From Taenia hydatigena (lineage: Eukaryota > Platyhelminthes > Cestoda > Cyclophyllidea > Taeniidae), in the NCBI GenBank assembly GCA_036345935.2, contig JADWOT020000001.1:24817886-24881885 (forward strand): a stretch of DNA of 64,000 bases, written 5' to 3'. This document shows, in pieces, positions 23,100-34,149 of this stretch. Position numbers and translations under genes: made by a program. Within the stretch, counting starts at the first letter, position 1; each line of letters opens with the position of its first letter. Under the pieces are notes generated by a model. The model saw only the letters and a list, made by a program, of their open reading frames with translations. It ran no database searches and was not told where the DNA came from.

Positions 23100-25400
23100 T
23101 ATGCGGAACCGGCTTCTCTTAGGCCACATATGCTCACACCCTCATTATGGCGTCGAAGCACAATACACCGCAATCATCTCGCCGTGACTACGGGTGGTGT
23201 TTTCTACTAATAGCTATCAGGCTGAATTATCCGATGCTGCTTTCTGCTAAAAGGCACTGACAAACGGTGGCATGACGCGGACGCATTTGCTTCCCAGTAA
23301 GCGCTAATATATCGTCGAGCACTAAATTGGACTGTTTTGCCGATCAACCTAGCTGTCAAAATGGCAATGGACAACTGTCATAATCCATAATCCCCTAATA
23401 CAATCAAGGTGGTCTAATTGCTCTCCATGATCAGTTGTGTTCAGCTTTATAACCGGTTGCCTACCTCAATTACGGGGATATAACTTATTTTGAAGAATGT
23501 GCCCTAGCCAACTCACTAGCCCGATTATATTACGATAGAAAATTGCGGGACTTGAAGATTGCGTCTCCCTGTTTTGAAGTATTTTTTCTTAAATCCTAGT
23601 TCGTCGTTGCCTAATTCTCAGTTCTAAGGGCAAGGCAGCTGTTAAATTTCGACAAAATATAGGCAAACTTTCTTCCATGTGATGTCTATATCATAGGAAA
23701 GCGCAATTTGCACGGAGTGTCATGGCCCGAAATCCGGCCCATTCTATGGCATATCCACCTGTGGCATATCGTTCAAGGGACTACTTGGGCTTGTCTCACC
23801 TTCAGCAATCAAACCACGGCGCCAAACAACGCATGTACAACGCTTACTGGTATTCTGGAAGATGCAGCTGACTAAATGTCCGCTTTTGAGAAATAAGAAT
23901 GTGTGGGACGCGCTCGCACTGATATAATTTCCCGCGCAACTATTATTTTATCCAAGGCCACCGAAATTCAAAATAGAAACTAATTCAACCCTGTAACATA
24001 AAGTAGATGAAAAGCGTCTTCATTGATTAAGTAGCACAAGCGATTGTACTGACATGATTTTCTGGAGGTAGGTCAACGTAATCGATTTGCAACTGCTCTT
24101 CTAACAGTGTAGTATTTTCTCATAATTCTTCCAATGTTTGAAGCCAGGACTTGTTGCACGCAGATCAGCATGCAGTAGGCAATTCTGTGTTAACATGGAG
24201 TGCATAACGAAGTGGCCCAAATGCAAGTTGATGACTTGAGTCCTGCAACACCACGTCGACAGCGATTTTGGAGTCGCTGAGCAAAGTTTGGTCCAAAAGT
24301 ATAAGAATTAGTAAGAAGACGGTAGTTGGAAAATCGATTGAAGCCACGGTTTAATAAATAGCCGCGCGATAACAAATGGGCAGCCAAAACTGCGTTATGA
24401 TGCCTGACGAGGTCCGTGAAATGTGTGTAATCGTATACATAAGCAGAAGATGGAGCGACACAACTTTGCGGATTAATGCAGCACAATGTATGTCTGTGTC
24501 TGAGTGCTAGTAGTAATTTTCATGTCCATACTTTTGTAAATCAATCAGATTTTTGCCGTGCATTGCATTTCTTATATTTGCACACGTCCACGCGCATCCT
24601 TTATTAATGGCGGTCTCTCTTTAGTAGCGGCAAGCTATTTGTCGCATTTGGATAACTTCGTGCTATATCATAGTGCAATCAACGCGAGAAAAGAGGTCAA
24701 ATTAAACCACGGATACTGATTAGCAGACACGATGTGGTCACCTTTACAACCTCGGACAGACGGACACGCAATAAATGACTCGTTTAAGCTCTTATCACAG
24801 AGACTCGACCCCATCTAAGCCTAGCGGTACGCTTTCGACCATGCTTGTGCTCTTCAACAAGCATCTGTGCTAACTTCTTCCTATGCACATAAGTTTAATT
24901 ACCCTGCAATACCTAAGAGCATTTTCGACAGCCAATTATGCCATTTTTGGAAGGACATTGCGCAAGCATATTTTGCTGCTTATTTTGCGCCCTTTCGCAT
25001 TCTACGGTGATGCCTTGTGTGATTGAATGCGATAGGTGCAGATACCAATGAGCGAAGTCGAAAATAATCGAGGAGTGAATGGGCAGACTCGGCAAGTAGG
25101 CAAGCATACTAGAATAGCAAACGTCGTTTTGCCATTAATGCAAAAGCTCGTGGATTAGAATACACAAGGCTCGAACCAGACATACTTCCAATAAGCACAC
25201 TTGGGCTATTGAACCTCATGGAGCACATCTGCTCCATGGTATGCGCATGAGAAGCTGGGCAGATTTATTTTGACATACAACATATCATCGTGTTGCAACA
25301 CAATTCACAAGAATCACAACGTGTCTGCAATAACAAGACGACTAGATTTGGCCACCAGGATAAGGTGAGTTAATGTCTTTGTCCAGAAATTACAATGCAG
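23100..25400. other. Gene-poor spacer
   Basis: The only notable item is a 98-codon minus-strand frame at 24190-24486 with a varied composition (LLSRGYLLNRGFNRFSN), overlapped by another frame. No splice context or family could be assigned. Confidence 0.35.
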
Positions 25401-25599
25401 AAATAGCTTGAGAAGAACGACCTCTAGCTCGAGTGAGTCTGCTGGTTAGCATTCCTATTACGATTGCTCAAGCGATTTGTATCGGATTCATGCTCGCACA
25501 TGTCAACACCTATTTGTGAGTGGAAAGCTGCAAGAAATGAGAACAACAGTCCTTTCGTCAAAGAAGACTTCTCTTCATCAGTGGTGGCAAGTTCACTGC

Positions 25600-25702
25600 T
25601 ATGCTTGAATGGACTCCTTCACAATGGCAAGGCTATCACATGCTAGATTGGAGGCAAATTTGAATCACCCACACTGGCTGCAACGTGGCAGTCATGAGGT
25701 GA
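25600..25702 (-). repeat. Dispersed repeat, inverted partner of 22.2 kb
   Basis: The reverse complement contains CTGCCACGTTGCAGCCAGTG and a GGTGATTCAAATTTGCCTCC box corresponding to the copy at 22,200-22,330. Confidence 0.5.
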
Positions 25703-26649
25703 GGTCATTGTCCTCACACAGGCAGACAGGCAGAGTGAGGAGTGTATGGCTGGGAATCTAAAAGAGACTACTCCTCTTATCGATGTCATTCATGAGTGCA
25801 AGAAATTTCTGCAGAAGAAGATGATAGGGAGGAGAAAAATCCCATGTTTAATGGACGTAAGTGGGAGAAGGCCACCCCTCAGCGGTGGCAGATAGCCACG
25901 CAATAATGGTTCATGATAGCGATTGAATGAATGGCACTGCTTGACCTTATCTGCCTTACAAGTAAAATGGTGGGCAGATCAATGTTGAAATCCAACATAG
26001 TATCAAGCGATTGTGCTAGGATCCTGATGCCCACGTGAAATGTTGCGATCTGGTGTTAGTGTGTTTTACTTTTGATCTTGATGACTTGCCAGTTGTGCTA
26101 GTAATGCGTACGAATTAACGAGAATGTCCTCAGATGAGCAGTAATTTGCCTTCTGATGGACCACGCACCATTGCATGTTCGGTGTGGGTCAAGTTTAACG
26201 GCGTTTCAGACCAAGTTGCCATCCAGACGAGAAAATTAGATTGTTCTAACTGAAGATGACAGCTGCGAAATCTGCTTTGAATCGCAACTTTAAATGCAAA
26301 TACTATGGCTGGAAGTTAGTATGTGGGTTTCGATGAAACAATTGGTTCCGCAATGTTAGGCTCAATCGCATGGATGCTGCACTCGGTCTAGTTGAATGAG
26401 ATAAGAAAAGGAAGGATTAGATAAGGACCACGGACAGCCTCACTCTTACTACACTACTCATTCAGGGGCCACATTATGACTTTGCGCCCTTGAACGGTGC
26501 AATCATCATCGCCCTTATTTACGGACTAATGTTCTAAGGAGCAGATGCCAATCTGTCAACACTTCCAGTGCACCCGTAAGTTATGCAGTCCCTTCGATTT
26601 GAGGAAACGCCAATATTAGTCGTCTACCATCCCCCTTTGTATTTCATTC

Positions 26650-26853
26650 TCAGTAGCCAAACACATAGAGCAAATAATAAACTTGTCTGAAATCAGACGG
26701 GTAGGAACTTGTGGCAGTTATGGACCGCAAATCTTTGGCTAGACGTTGCGATAGGGCTACAAATGCGGTGGCATTCTTCAATATGTGACATCTGTCGATG
26801 AACTCCTTGCACACAACATCGTTATAGCGCACCCACGCTGCGTCTTTGCGCAC
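26650..26853 (-). CDS. Possible short minus-strand exon, unknown
   Basis: The 67-codon frame begins MRKDAAWVRYNDVVCKEF and reads like a folded, helical protein (RLAKDLRSITATSS). It is divergent from gene B and about 130 bases from it. No splice site or promoter could be assigned, so it may be a remnant. Confidence 0.3.
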   Translation of the reverse strand: MRKDAAWVRYNDVVCKEFIDRCHILKNATAFVALSQRLAKDLRSITATSSYPSDFRQVYYLLYVFGY

Positions 26854-26948
26854 CCCATTGGTGGGAGGCGCACAGTCAATGCAGGCTAAATGGATTTACA
26901 GGTCATGGGTTAGATATCTCATAGGTTAATTTGGATGCAAATGATTTC

Positions 26949-26956
26949 TATAAATA
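26949..26956 (+). promoter_or_regulatory. TATA box of gene B
   Basis: TATAAATA lies 31 bases before the ATG of gene B. Apart from the TATA box the interval differs from that in genes A and D, so gene B's control has diverged. Confidence 0.6.
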
Positions 26957-26986
26957 CGCCATAATTTGTGCGTGAAAACAATCACA

Positions 26987-29263
26987 ATGTTGAAGACGAT
27001 GATTCGTTTCTGCCTCTTATTGCTGGTGGCCTCGGCTTTGAATGCGCAAGTTGGAGGAAATGGTGGTAAGTCGCCTTCCAGCAAATCTCTGCCCAGCATG
27101 TGTGAAGTAGTATTTTGCGTGCACTAGTGTTTGTTACATCAGTCAATTTCCTCCCTTTGTCCCCTATTTCTCTCCAAACCATGGAGTGTTCACTTTTTCA
27201 CACACACGTACACACACAAGTACACACTGCATTTTGCACTGTGTCTGCACGAGCATGACTCGTATCTGCACGAGGTGAGGAGGTTGGTAGAGGCTACACA
27301 ATAATGAATTCCGGTAATAATCTACCTTCTACCTTTCGTCGTAAATACCGTACAATCGCGAAAATGTGTGCTAAAATATAAAAGCAGCACGTACTTGAAG
27401 TTTGGCTCACTGTTATATCTCGTCCGCATTTATTGTGAATTTTCACTGCATGTTCCAATTTGCATCAAGGATTGATGAAGCACTGGGCTCATAGCTACAC
27501 TCATACACGAGCAAGCTGCAAAATCACAGCATTTGTCCCCCAATCATATGATTATCCACTTTACGTGGCATACAAGTTTGCACACACTGTGTGTACCTAG
27601 TAGTAGGCAGCAAATTACCTCGCTGGTGCGGCAGTTCGATGCTTACACTTAAGCGACACATGCGCAGTGAGGAGCACAAGAAGGCAGGAGGCGACTTGGT
27701 GCCAGATATGTCGCATCGGGGTTCGCTGAAGATGAGGAGTGCATTTTGGCGGGCCTTTCATGTGGTCTCAACGATGTGCTAAGGATCTGCTCGCACATAT
27801 CAAGTTCTGTCGCCTGTCACCTAGCGTTAGTGACAGTTGTAGTCGAACAAACCACTCTCATCGCAGACATTTCCAAAGTCGCTAATGTCGCTGATGAGCA
27901 GCAATGTAGATGTTTGCGTTGGCTGTGAGGAAGAACTACGTGGCAATTGCAAGTACAGTTCTCACCTGAAATTCAATAGACAGCCATCACACTCACTCTT
28001 CTCCCCTCTAACCATCAAGGCGGAGGCGTAGCAGCAAAATCGTAATCTCGAATTTATCCCTGACCACAATCTCAGCGCCATACGCCTAGTAGAAATAAAC
28101 AGACATTTTCTGCATGCGTTCCAGTATGCCTAACGCCTGCAGTTGGGACCATTGCATTTTTGTATAGATGCGACATTCTCACCGGTCGTTTGCGCAGCTC
28201 AACCTTCTAGTGCATTTTGAGAAGATGACCATTAGTTGATAACACCCTCCACCTCTTGCATATAACGCTACAGACAACCTTATTCTTGCATCTTGAGGGC
28301 AGACGCACCAAAGTTCTGTCGAACACAAGCATTGATGCCATGCCGTTGAAAGAAGGTTATGCTCTACATGCGTGAGCTAAATGAAACGGGGTGCCTGGGA
28401 CATGCTTAGTGCTTGATGTTGCATTTCAGGCAACGTTTTCACCAGGCCAGTGTTTCGTTGGGAACGCCAGGACGCTATTTCGTTCCGATTAACCTGGAAT
28501 CCACAGGCGTTAGTCAGAGATGGCGTAAAAGTGGTTGTACTAGCTGCAGTGGAAACACATAATCCGGGCAAACCAAAGATCAGGACTGCAAACGTGCGTG
28601 GTGGAATAATCATTATTGATATGCTGCATCCCAACACACTATATACAATGAAAGTAGTGGCCTCTGATTATCAGAAGGTTATTTTCTCCAGTCAAGCTTA
28701 CCTCAAGACATGGCCATATGGTAAGTCTCCCTTGCATTATATTCATTGCTTTTCCTTGCATGCACGCGTTGCAACCTTCATCGCCTAGAGTAAAGTAGGT
28801 ATTAAGGATGCCCGTGAATGTTGTCCTCGTTCAGTGTCAGAGATTGCGGCACAAATGCCAAAACTCATCATGGTGCGACTTAGCAGCACAGCCGCATTCA
28901 ACTCACGCTGACAACTTTTCATCCTTCACAGCTCCTTCCTACATACCGCCGCCATACGGAACAGCCATATCAGCGACACAAATCAAACTTCGTTGGGAGG
29001 CACCCACCTACCCAAATGGGATCCTCAAACCGTACAATATTACCTGTTTTCTTGCCAAGCTAGGCGACGACCCAACAAGTGTTCTCGCTAAGGACAACTC
29101 CACAACCACAATGATAGTTGGTGGTCTGCAACCGGACACTGATTATCAGTGCCGCGTGGAGGCCAGCACGTATCCAGCATGGGGACAAGATCCGAAACAA
29201 TGCACTACGGAATCCGATTCATCTTCTCCTATTCGGACTATGCCTGCAAGTGCGTCGGACTAG
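26987..29263 (+). CDS. Secreted protein with two unlike FnIII domains, gene B
   Basis: Exon 1 (26987-27065) encodes a clear signal peptide, MLKTMIRFCLLLLVASALNA, and splices in phase 1 at GTAAGT. Exon 2 (28430-28720) is a divergent FnIII domain of the EG95 type (ISFRLTWNPQ; LHPNTLYTMKVVA), phase 1 at both ends. Exon 3 (28932-29263) is a more classical FnIII domain (IKLRWEAPTYPNG; LQPDTDYQCRVEAS) ending SPIRTMPAS. If exon 3 is last the protein has 233 residues and no hydrophobic tail. A possible phase-1 donor (A|GTGCGT at 29250) could lead to further exons near 30.1 or 30.7 kb, but neither is convincing. Two-FnIII members such as TSOL45 are known in this family. No membrane anchor was found, so release from the cell is the simple inference. 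Confidence 0.75.
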
Positions 29264-29584
29264 TGTTACCTTCTCTTTTCCCATTGGTAGCCGAAATTAT
29301 TCATAACTCATCTCATATCGCGGATAAGAGGCGAGATAAACACGAATAGGACAGCTCTGGGACAACTCCTCTTTTGTGCGCATGAAAATAATAACTTGCA
29401 TGAAAATGAATTAAGGCTCGGCCTGTTTTGCGAAGTAACTCTGCAAACATACGTGGGAGCGATTAGCATTGCTCATTACAATGCGCACTTTGGACGCTGC
29501 CAATAGCAAACCCATGTGCGTGTGTGTTGCTGTGCATCGCAAACTTATGTGCCTCGAAGCATCCAATATTTGTAGAGCGAACGA

Positions 29585-29590
29585 AATAAA
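29585..29590 (+). terminator. Possible poly(A) signal of gene B
   Basis: AATAAA lies 322 bases after the in-frame TAG of gene B's third exon. It supports, without proving, that the gene ends here. Confidence 0.4.
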
Positions 29591-30678
29591 GTCGTCATTA
29601 ACAGTCGTTGTTTGAGAGAAGCATCACAAGCAAAAATGAATCACGATTCGTTTGCTGATAAGTCAGAGCTTGTTGCCCCAATGTGCGACTCCATATTTGT
29701 GTCCACCATCGCACCTGCTGCATAACAACATAAGAGCATAAGTGATTTGCATTGCTAGTAGGCATTCTGTGATGTTGAGTGCAGCATTGCTTAAGTTGAT
29801 TTGCGCACACGCATCATGCCTTATCCTTACCAGCATGATTATTTTGCATAGGCTTAAAGAAAATTCGTGCTAAAGCTGGTGACTATGTCGTAAGTTCCGC
29901 ATTCTCACTGAAATTACTTGCTTGCAACTCCATAGTCCTTGCTTAGATTATTGCTCTTGTGAGTATTTAACGTGGAACATCATACCTTTATCACTAACAA
30001 AACAAAGGACTTCTATTATAGGTCGCCATGAATTAGGAAGTGCGTCACTCGCTCCTCCTTCGTGTCTGTCCAACACTAGTTTAACCCTCTGGATGTAGTG
30101 TCTTCCAGTTTCGTGTTCGCTTTACTCTTTCCATCTACGCTTTAATTACAAAGCTAATGAGGCTAAACTGGTCTTACTTATTGGAAGGGTCCGGTCCAAG
30201 TGCAACGTGTAAGCTCACCTCTTCCCCAACAGCGCACGCATCGCTTGAGCCAAGTTACTGCAAAAGCCTGACTACCATTTCTAAGGACTATGAGCTTAGT
30301 GGTATTTCAGTAAAGATTGATAAACAAATGAGGCTCTTCAAGCAGATGTTGCCACTTTGATGTTTAAGACCAATCGGACGATGTGCACTTTGACACAGCA
30401 GCACAGACTCCCTCTTACTTCATGAACACTACTCTGTGTGCTAGTAAGCAGCGTGTGACCTCCCATGATTCGGCGTGCTAGCATACATCACGTTTACGAT
30501 TGTCGTTCTCACTCTCACCTTCACCATGGATGCAGGCGGGTAGCATCAAGGCAGTCGAGTACTTGTTGAATCGCACTCAACTGCAAATATTTCAAGTGTA
30601 GGGAAAATGCGATTGTATGTTCACGGGTTTGCAAGAGCCACCGAAACATCCTTTTGGAAGGCGCGTTGACGGAGATCG

Positions 30679-30924
30679 GTGGTAGTGATTGGCGTTACAC
30701 TACGTTTGCCTAATTGTCCAAGTGGCGGACCGCGTAAGCTGCAGCAAGTCATCTTTCGGCTTGCACCTTCGTGCGAAGGCACCATGTCAGTACATTGGGC
30801 AAAACATTCGTATCGAATGAACTCATGCAATGAAACATACTGTGCGATGTGCTGCAAGGATGATTACGCATTTAATTGCCATCGCTGGTATCATCGAGGT
30901 GCACAGAAACACAAGCTGAATTAA
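30679..30924 (+). CDS. Cysteine-rich ORF, unknown
   Basis: The frame encodes eight cysteines in about 50 residues, including CNETYCAMCCKDDYAFNC and an upstream CPSGG. This spacing suggests a small disulfide-bonded domain. A phase-1 donor (CGAG|GTGCAC) lies near its end, which would suit a further exon of gene B, but no clear acceptor precedes it. An antisense frame of similar length is also open. It is unassigned. Confidence 0.3.
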   Translation: MVVIGVTLRLPNCPSGGPRKLQQVIFRLAPSCEGTMSVHWAKHSYRMNSCNETYCAMCCKDDYAFNCHRWYHRGAQKHKLN

Positions 30925-33600
30925 ATGAAACTTACCCAACAGTCATCCAACATCACGCATGCTTTCCCGTAGCTTCAGGCCAGCCATCGTGAGTAGCATT
31001 AGCATGGTTTGCAATCGAAGACTATGCGTCGCACAAATACGGTCAGACGTGCGCTGGTGGATTCGGTAGAGCAGGGATGTTGCCCCTTATCTTTGGTGCT
31101 CGCATCGACTTATTTGCGATTTGCCAGTACAGTAACTACACTTTGGCGCAGTGTGACGAAGAGTTGGGCAGGTTTGACGGAGACACCTTACATGATGCTC
31201 ACAGTCGTTCGCCTCTATTAGTAGATGACATGCTGATTGGTGCAGATTCAAGTTGCCTCACTTGCTCAGCTCTGAGTCGGCTACGCGGCGACGTTTGCTC
31301 TAACGTGATGTCAACTGCATTCGCCGCGCAACACAGTCCCTCAGGCTCAATGCAATGTCAATTGAACCAGACTAAGCAATGTGACCGTGTGATCCCAACC
31401 TCTCTGACCTGCTTGTTGCATTAATCTCGGTGTCCCCGAAGGCGAACGGACACCTCACGCTGGCTATGCAGTAGTCAAGTAAAGGTGTGCTAACTGCCGA
31501 ACGTTCTGCCGCATCACATCTCGTAACGCTCAGGAGCTGTGCAGCATCGCATTTCCCATGCAAATTACTTGCAAGAGGGTCCATTCTCCTTTTGTTGAGT
31601 TCTAACAGGGAAATGGACGCCACTTGTTTAATGCAAGCCTAAGATGACGTGTCAAGAAGACTGGCACGATCGCTTAGCTAATGTGGGATATTTTGCTAAT
31701 TCGCCTAGGTAATGGGAAAGCTTGATGAGTCTTCTCGACTTGAAGGCTGAGCGTTGCTACCCATTTACCACTCATCACATTTGTTTGATTAAGCAGGCAT
31801 CTGCAACCACAGTGCATCCCATCAGTTTGTTTCGATGCAATGCCATCGATTTTTAATCAAAGAGAGCCTGATTTGTGCAAGCAGCTTTCGGTAGCAGCGC
31901 AAATTCGGCAACATTACCCACGAACGGTGATCCCATCGCCATTCATGAGCGTATTCGGGAAGAAACCGCAATTAGTAATAGTGGTTGTTAGTCAAGTATG
32001 CACAATTATACCTATCGCAACAAAGAATGAAGTAGAAATTACACGCATAGCTTACTGGAGACAACATTTGTAGCCACATATATTTAGGCGTTCTCGTATG
32101 CTGCCGCGATCTAAGTCGTAAAGGACTTGACTTACTGGAGCGCAACAGTAACAAGTAAGATTTGGGTGTAGAATGAGCGAGGGATATGTGGCGCGTCATT
32201 CATGGCACGTGTCGATGTGCAATATTGAATAAGGTCATGAAAATGGAGATGGTGGCTAAAGTGTCGGCAGTAGGTGGGACGCATTGGCACCGTAATGTGT
32301 TACACTAGAAGCTGTTAATGAGTGTGGTGAAGTTGTCGCAAGATGTCAACTGCATTCCGTGCAGAAGAGCGTTGATCTCTGACTGGCGTTCGAGCTGATG
32401 ATTGGGAGTGCTCAAACGGACTGATCCAAATTTCAAGTTCTTGAACACCAACTGTGCTTCTTCGCCTAACCTACTTGATCACTTTCGGGCAAGTTGGAAC
32501 GACTTGCTCTTCTTTTATCCATCTACCTTTCAAAATACAAGAGGTGGTGGGCTGCTATTGCTTAAGACAAATGAACTTTGGTGCATTGATTTTGGCAACG
32601 AAATGTGGTATATAAGACAATGGGAATACTGTATGCCTTCCCATTTGACAAGTTGGTTTTATGCAAAGAAAGACTAATGAAATTACCACAATGTCACGAA
32701 ATTGACAGGCAGCTTGCCAGTTGTTTTACTATGCAAGCGCAAACATGGTGTCGTTACTTACTGGCATCTTCCACTCACAGTCAATGCATCAGATCTGGCT
32801 TTGCTCCTCATAGGATTTGACCAATGCAATTGTGAACCTGAACTTTCTTGATAGGATTGCAAATTTGTGTATTTTCTATTCCGTACACCCTACATGCGAA
32901 ATGGCATTTAGTTTCCACTACCTGCTTATGTTGACGTAGTTCTATCCGTGCGTGTCGCTCCAATTATGCCCCATTGGATTTCAATTTGCACATGCTTAAG
33001 CTGATCACCGAAACGAGCATTCCGTTGGGCAAATCTTTGAACCAGCATGGTTTATACATCTCGGTATGTCTCAAAATCTCATCTGGCACACGGTAGAGCA
33101 AAAATATTTATAAGGTGTGATAATCACTATAAAACAACGCTAAATGCGTCAACCAACCTTTGACCAAATGGCTCTAACTGGTCAGACTCTCGGGAGGTAA
33201 AGAACACAACTTGAGAAATGTGCCTGTGTTTGTGGGAGATGTAAGCTTGCGTAAAGGAATTTGATGTCCTTTATATTAAACAGGAAAAAGTGCATGTAAA
33301 GACTACATTATAGTCATTGTTATTAAAAAAAATGACGAAAATGTGGGAAGTACTCCACAGTCTTGCGTTGGTGGTATAGAAGTTAGCAAACGGGAAAGGT
33401 CTCATTATCGATGGCAGACTTGAATGAATGAAGACTGGGGTCCACTATGCTTCGTGGTAGCCTGTAGTGAAAAAGCAGTTCGGTAGTTGCGAGCTATGGC
33501 TGTGATGATGCTCGTAGAAGAAGCTCCTTAACATTTGCACTAACTTACGTAAAATGCGCGGTGGATCTGCTGTTTGTGCAAGTGCTTTCTTACGATTCTG
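30925..33600. other. Mixed spacer between genes B and C
   Basis: Several short frames occur (for example 31077-31424 and 32402-32677) without splice context. A diverged repeat copy lies at about 32,810-32,900 (see 22,905). No RNA gene or transposon end was recognised. Confidence 0.4.
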
Positions 33601-33779
33601 CATAAAATGAAAGCATCAATAAATATGTCGTGCAATGCGTGTTCGCAACACTTGGTGAACTGAGATGCAACAAATACTGTAATGGAGTCGTGGTAATAAG
33701 GTCAACGAATGCTTTTGCACTCCCATGAGTAACACATTTAACTTTGATTTGTTCAACACAGCTATGCGCATAAGTTTAC

Positions 33780-34094
33780 CAGATGCTTTTGTTGTAATAG
33801 TCTCAGTAGAACTGAAAATGACGCTTTCACCCTTTAGCCCCTCCGCATTGACACGGTAGGTCGAGCCGGAAAAGAGGTTACTGAGAATAACAGCCTCGGT
33901 TTGGAAGTGTGAGTAGTTCATCTCGGCGTAAGGAACAGTAACTCCTATTGCAGAAAGTGTAATTACAGCTGCGTAGTCCTTGCCCAAATCCGAAGCATCC
34001 CAAGTTAACAAGATGTCGTAAGCACCTACTTCGCCCCATTTAAAGTGTGGCGGGAGCGAAGAGCCTGCCGCGCCTGCCTCTATTTTCTTCGACA
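33780..34094 (-). CDS. Orphan EG95-like FnIII exon, gene C
   Basis: The acceptor TTTATTAAG and donor CTG|GTAAAC bound 315 bases, open in one frame and phase 1 at both ends, exactly like the FnIII exons of genes A and D (318 and 315 bases). The domain has the core tryptophan in AYDILLTWDAS and the SGSTYRVNAEG strand. No signal-peptide exon was seen upstream to about 38 kb, and no hydrophobic tail exon downstream; the nearest acceptor gives only VHQVLRTRIARHIY before a stop (33616-33657). Either the partner exons are too diverged to spot by eye, or this is the surviving exon of a broken gene. Confidence 0.7.
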
Positions 34095-34149
34095 CTTAAT
34101 AAAGCAATAAAAGGCGTAAATATTAAGCACACTAAAACACAATTTGTCA

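Noticed and set aside
24190..24486. 98-codon minus-strand ORF considered as a reverse-transcriptase fragment (LLSRGY)
   Set aside because: No catalytic aspartate motif or neighbouring element sequence could be found; the resemblance is a single short motif.
26982..27182. 66-codon minus-strand ORF
   Set aside because: It is the shadow of gene B's signal-peptide exon.
27591..27782. KRHMRSEEHKK stretch considered as a zinc finger
   Set aside because: The two cysteines required before it are absent and no splice borders support an exon.
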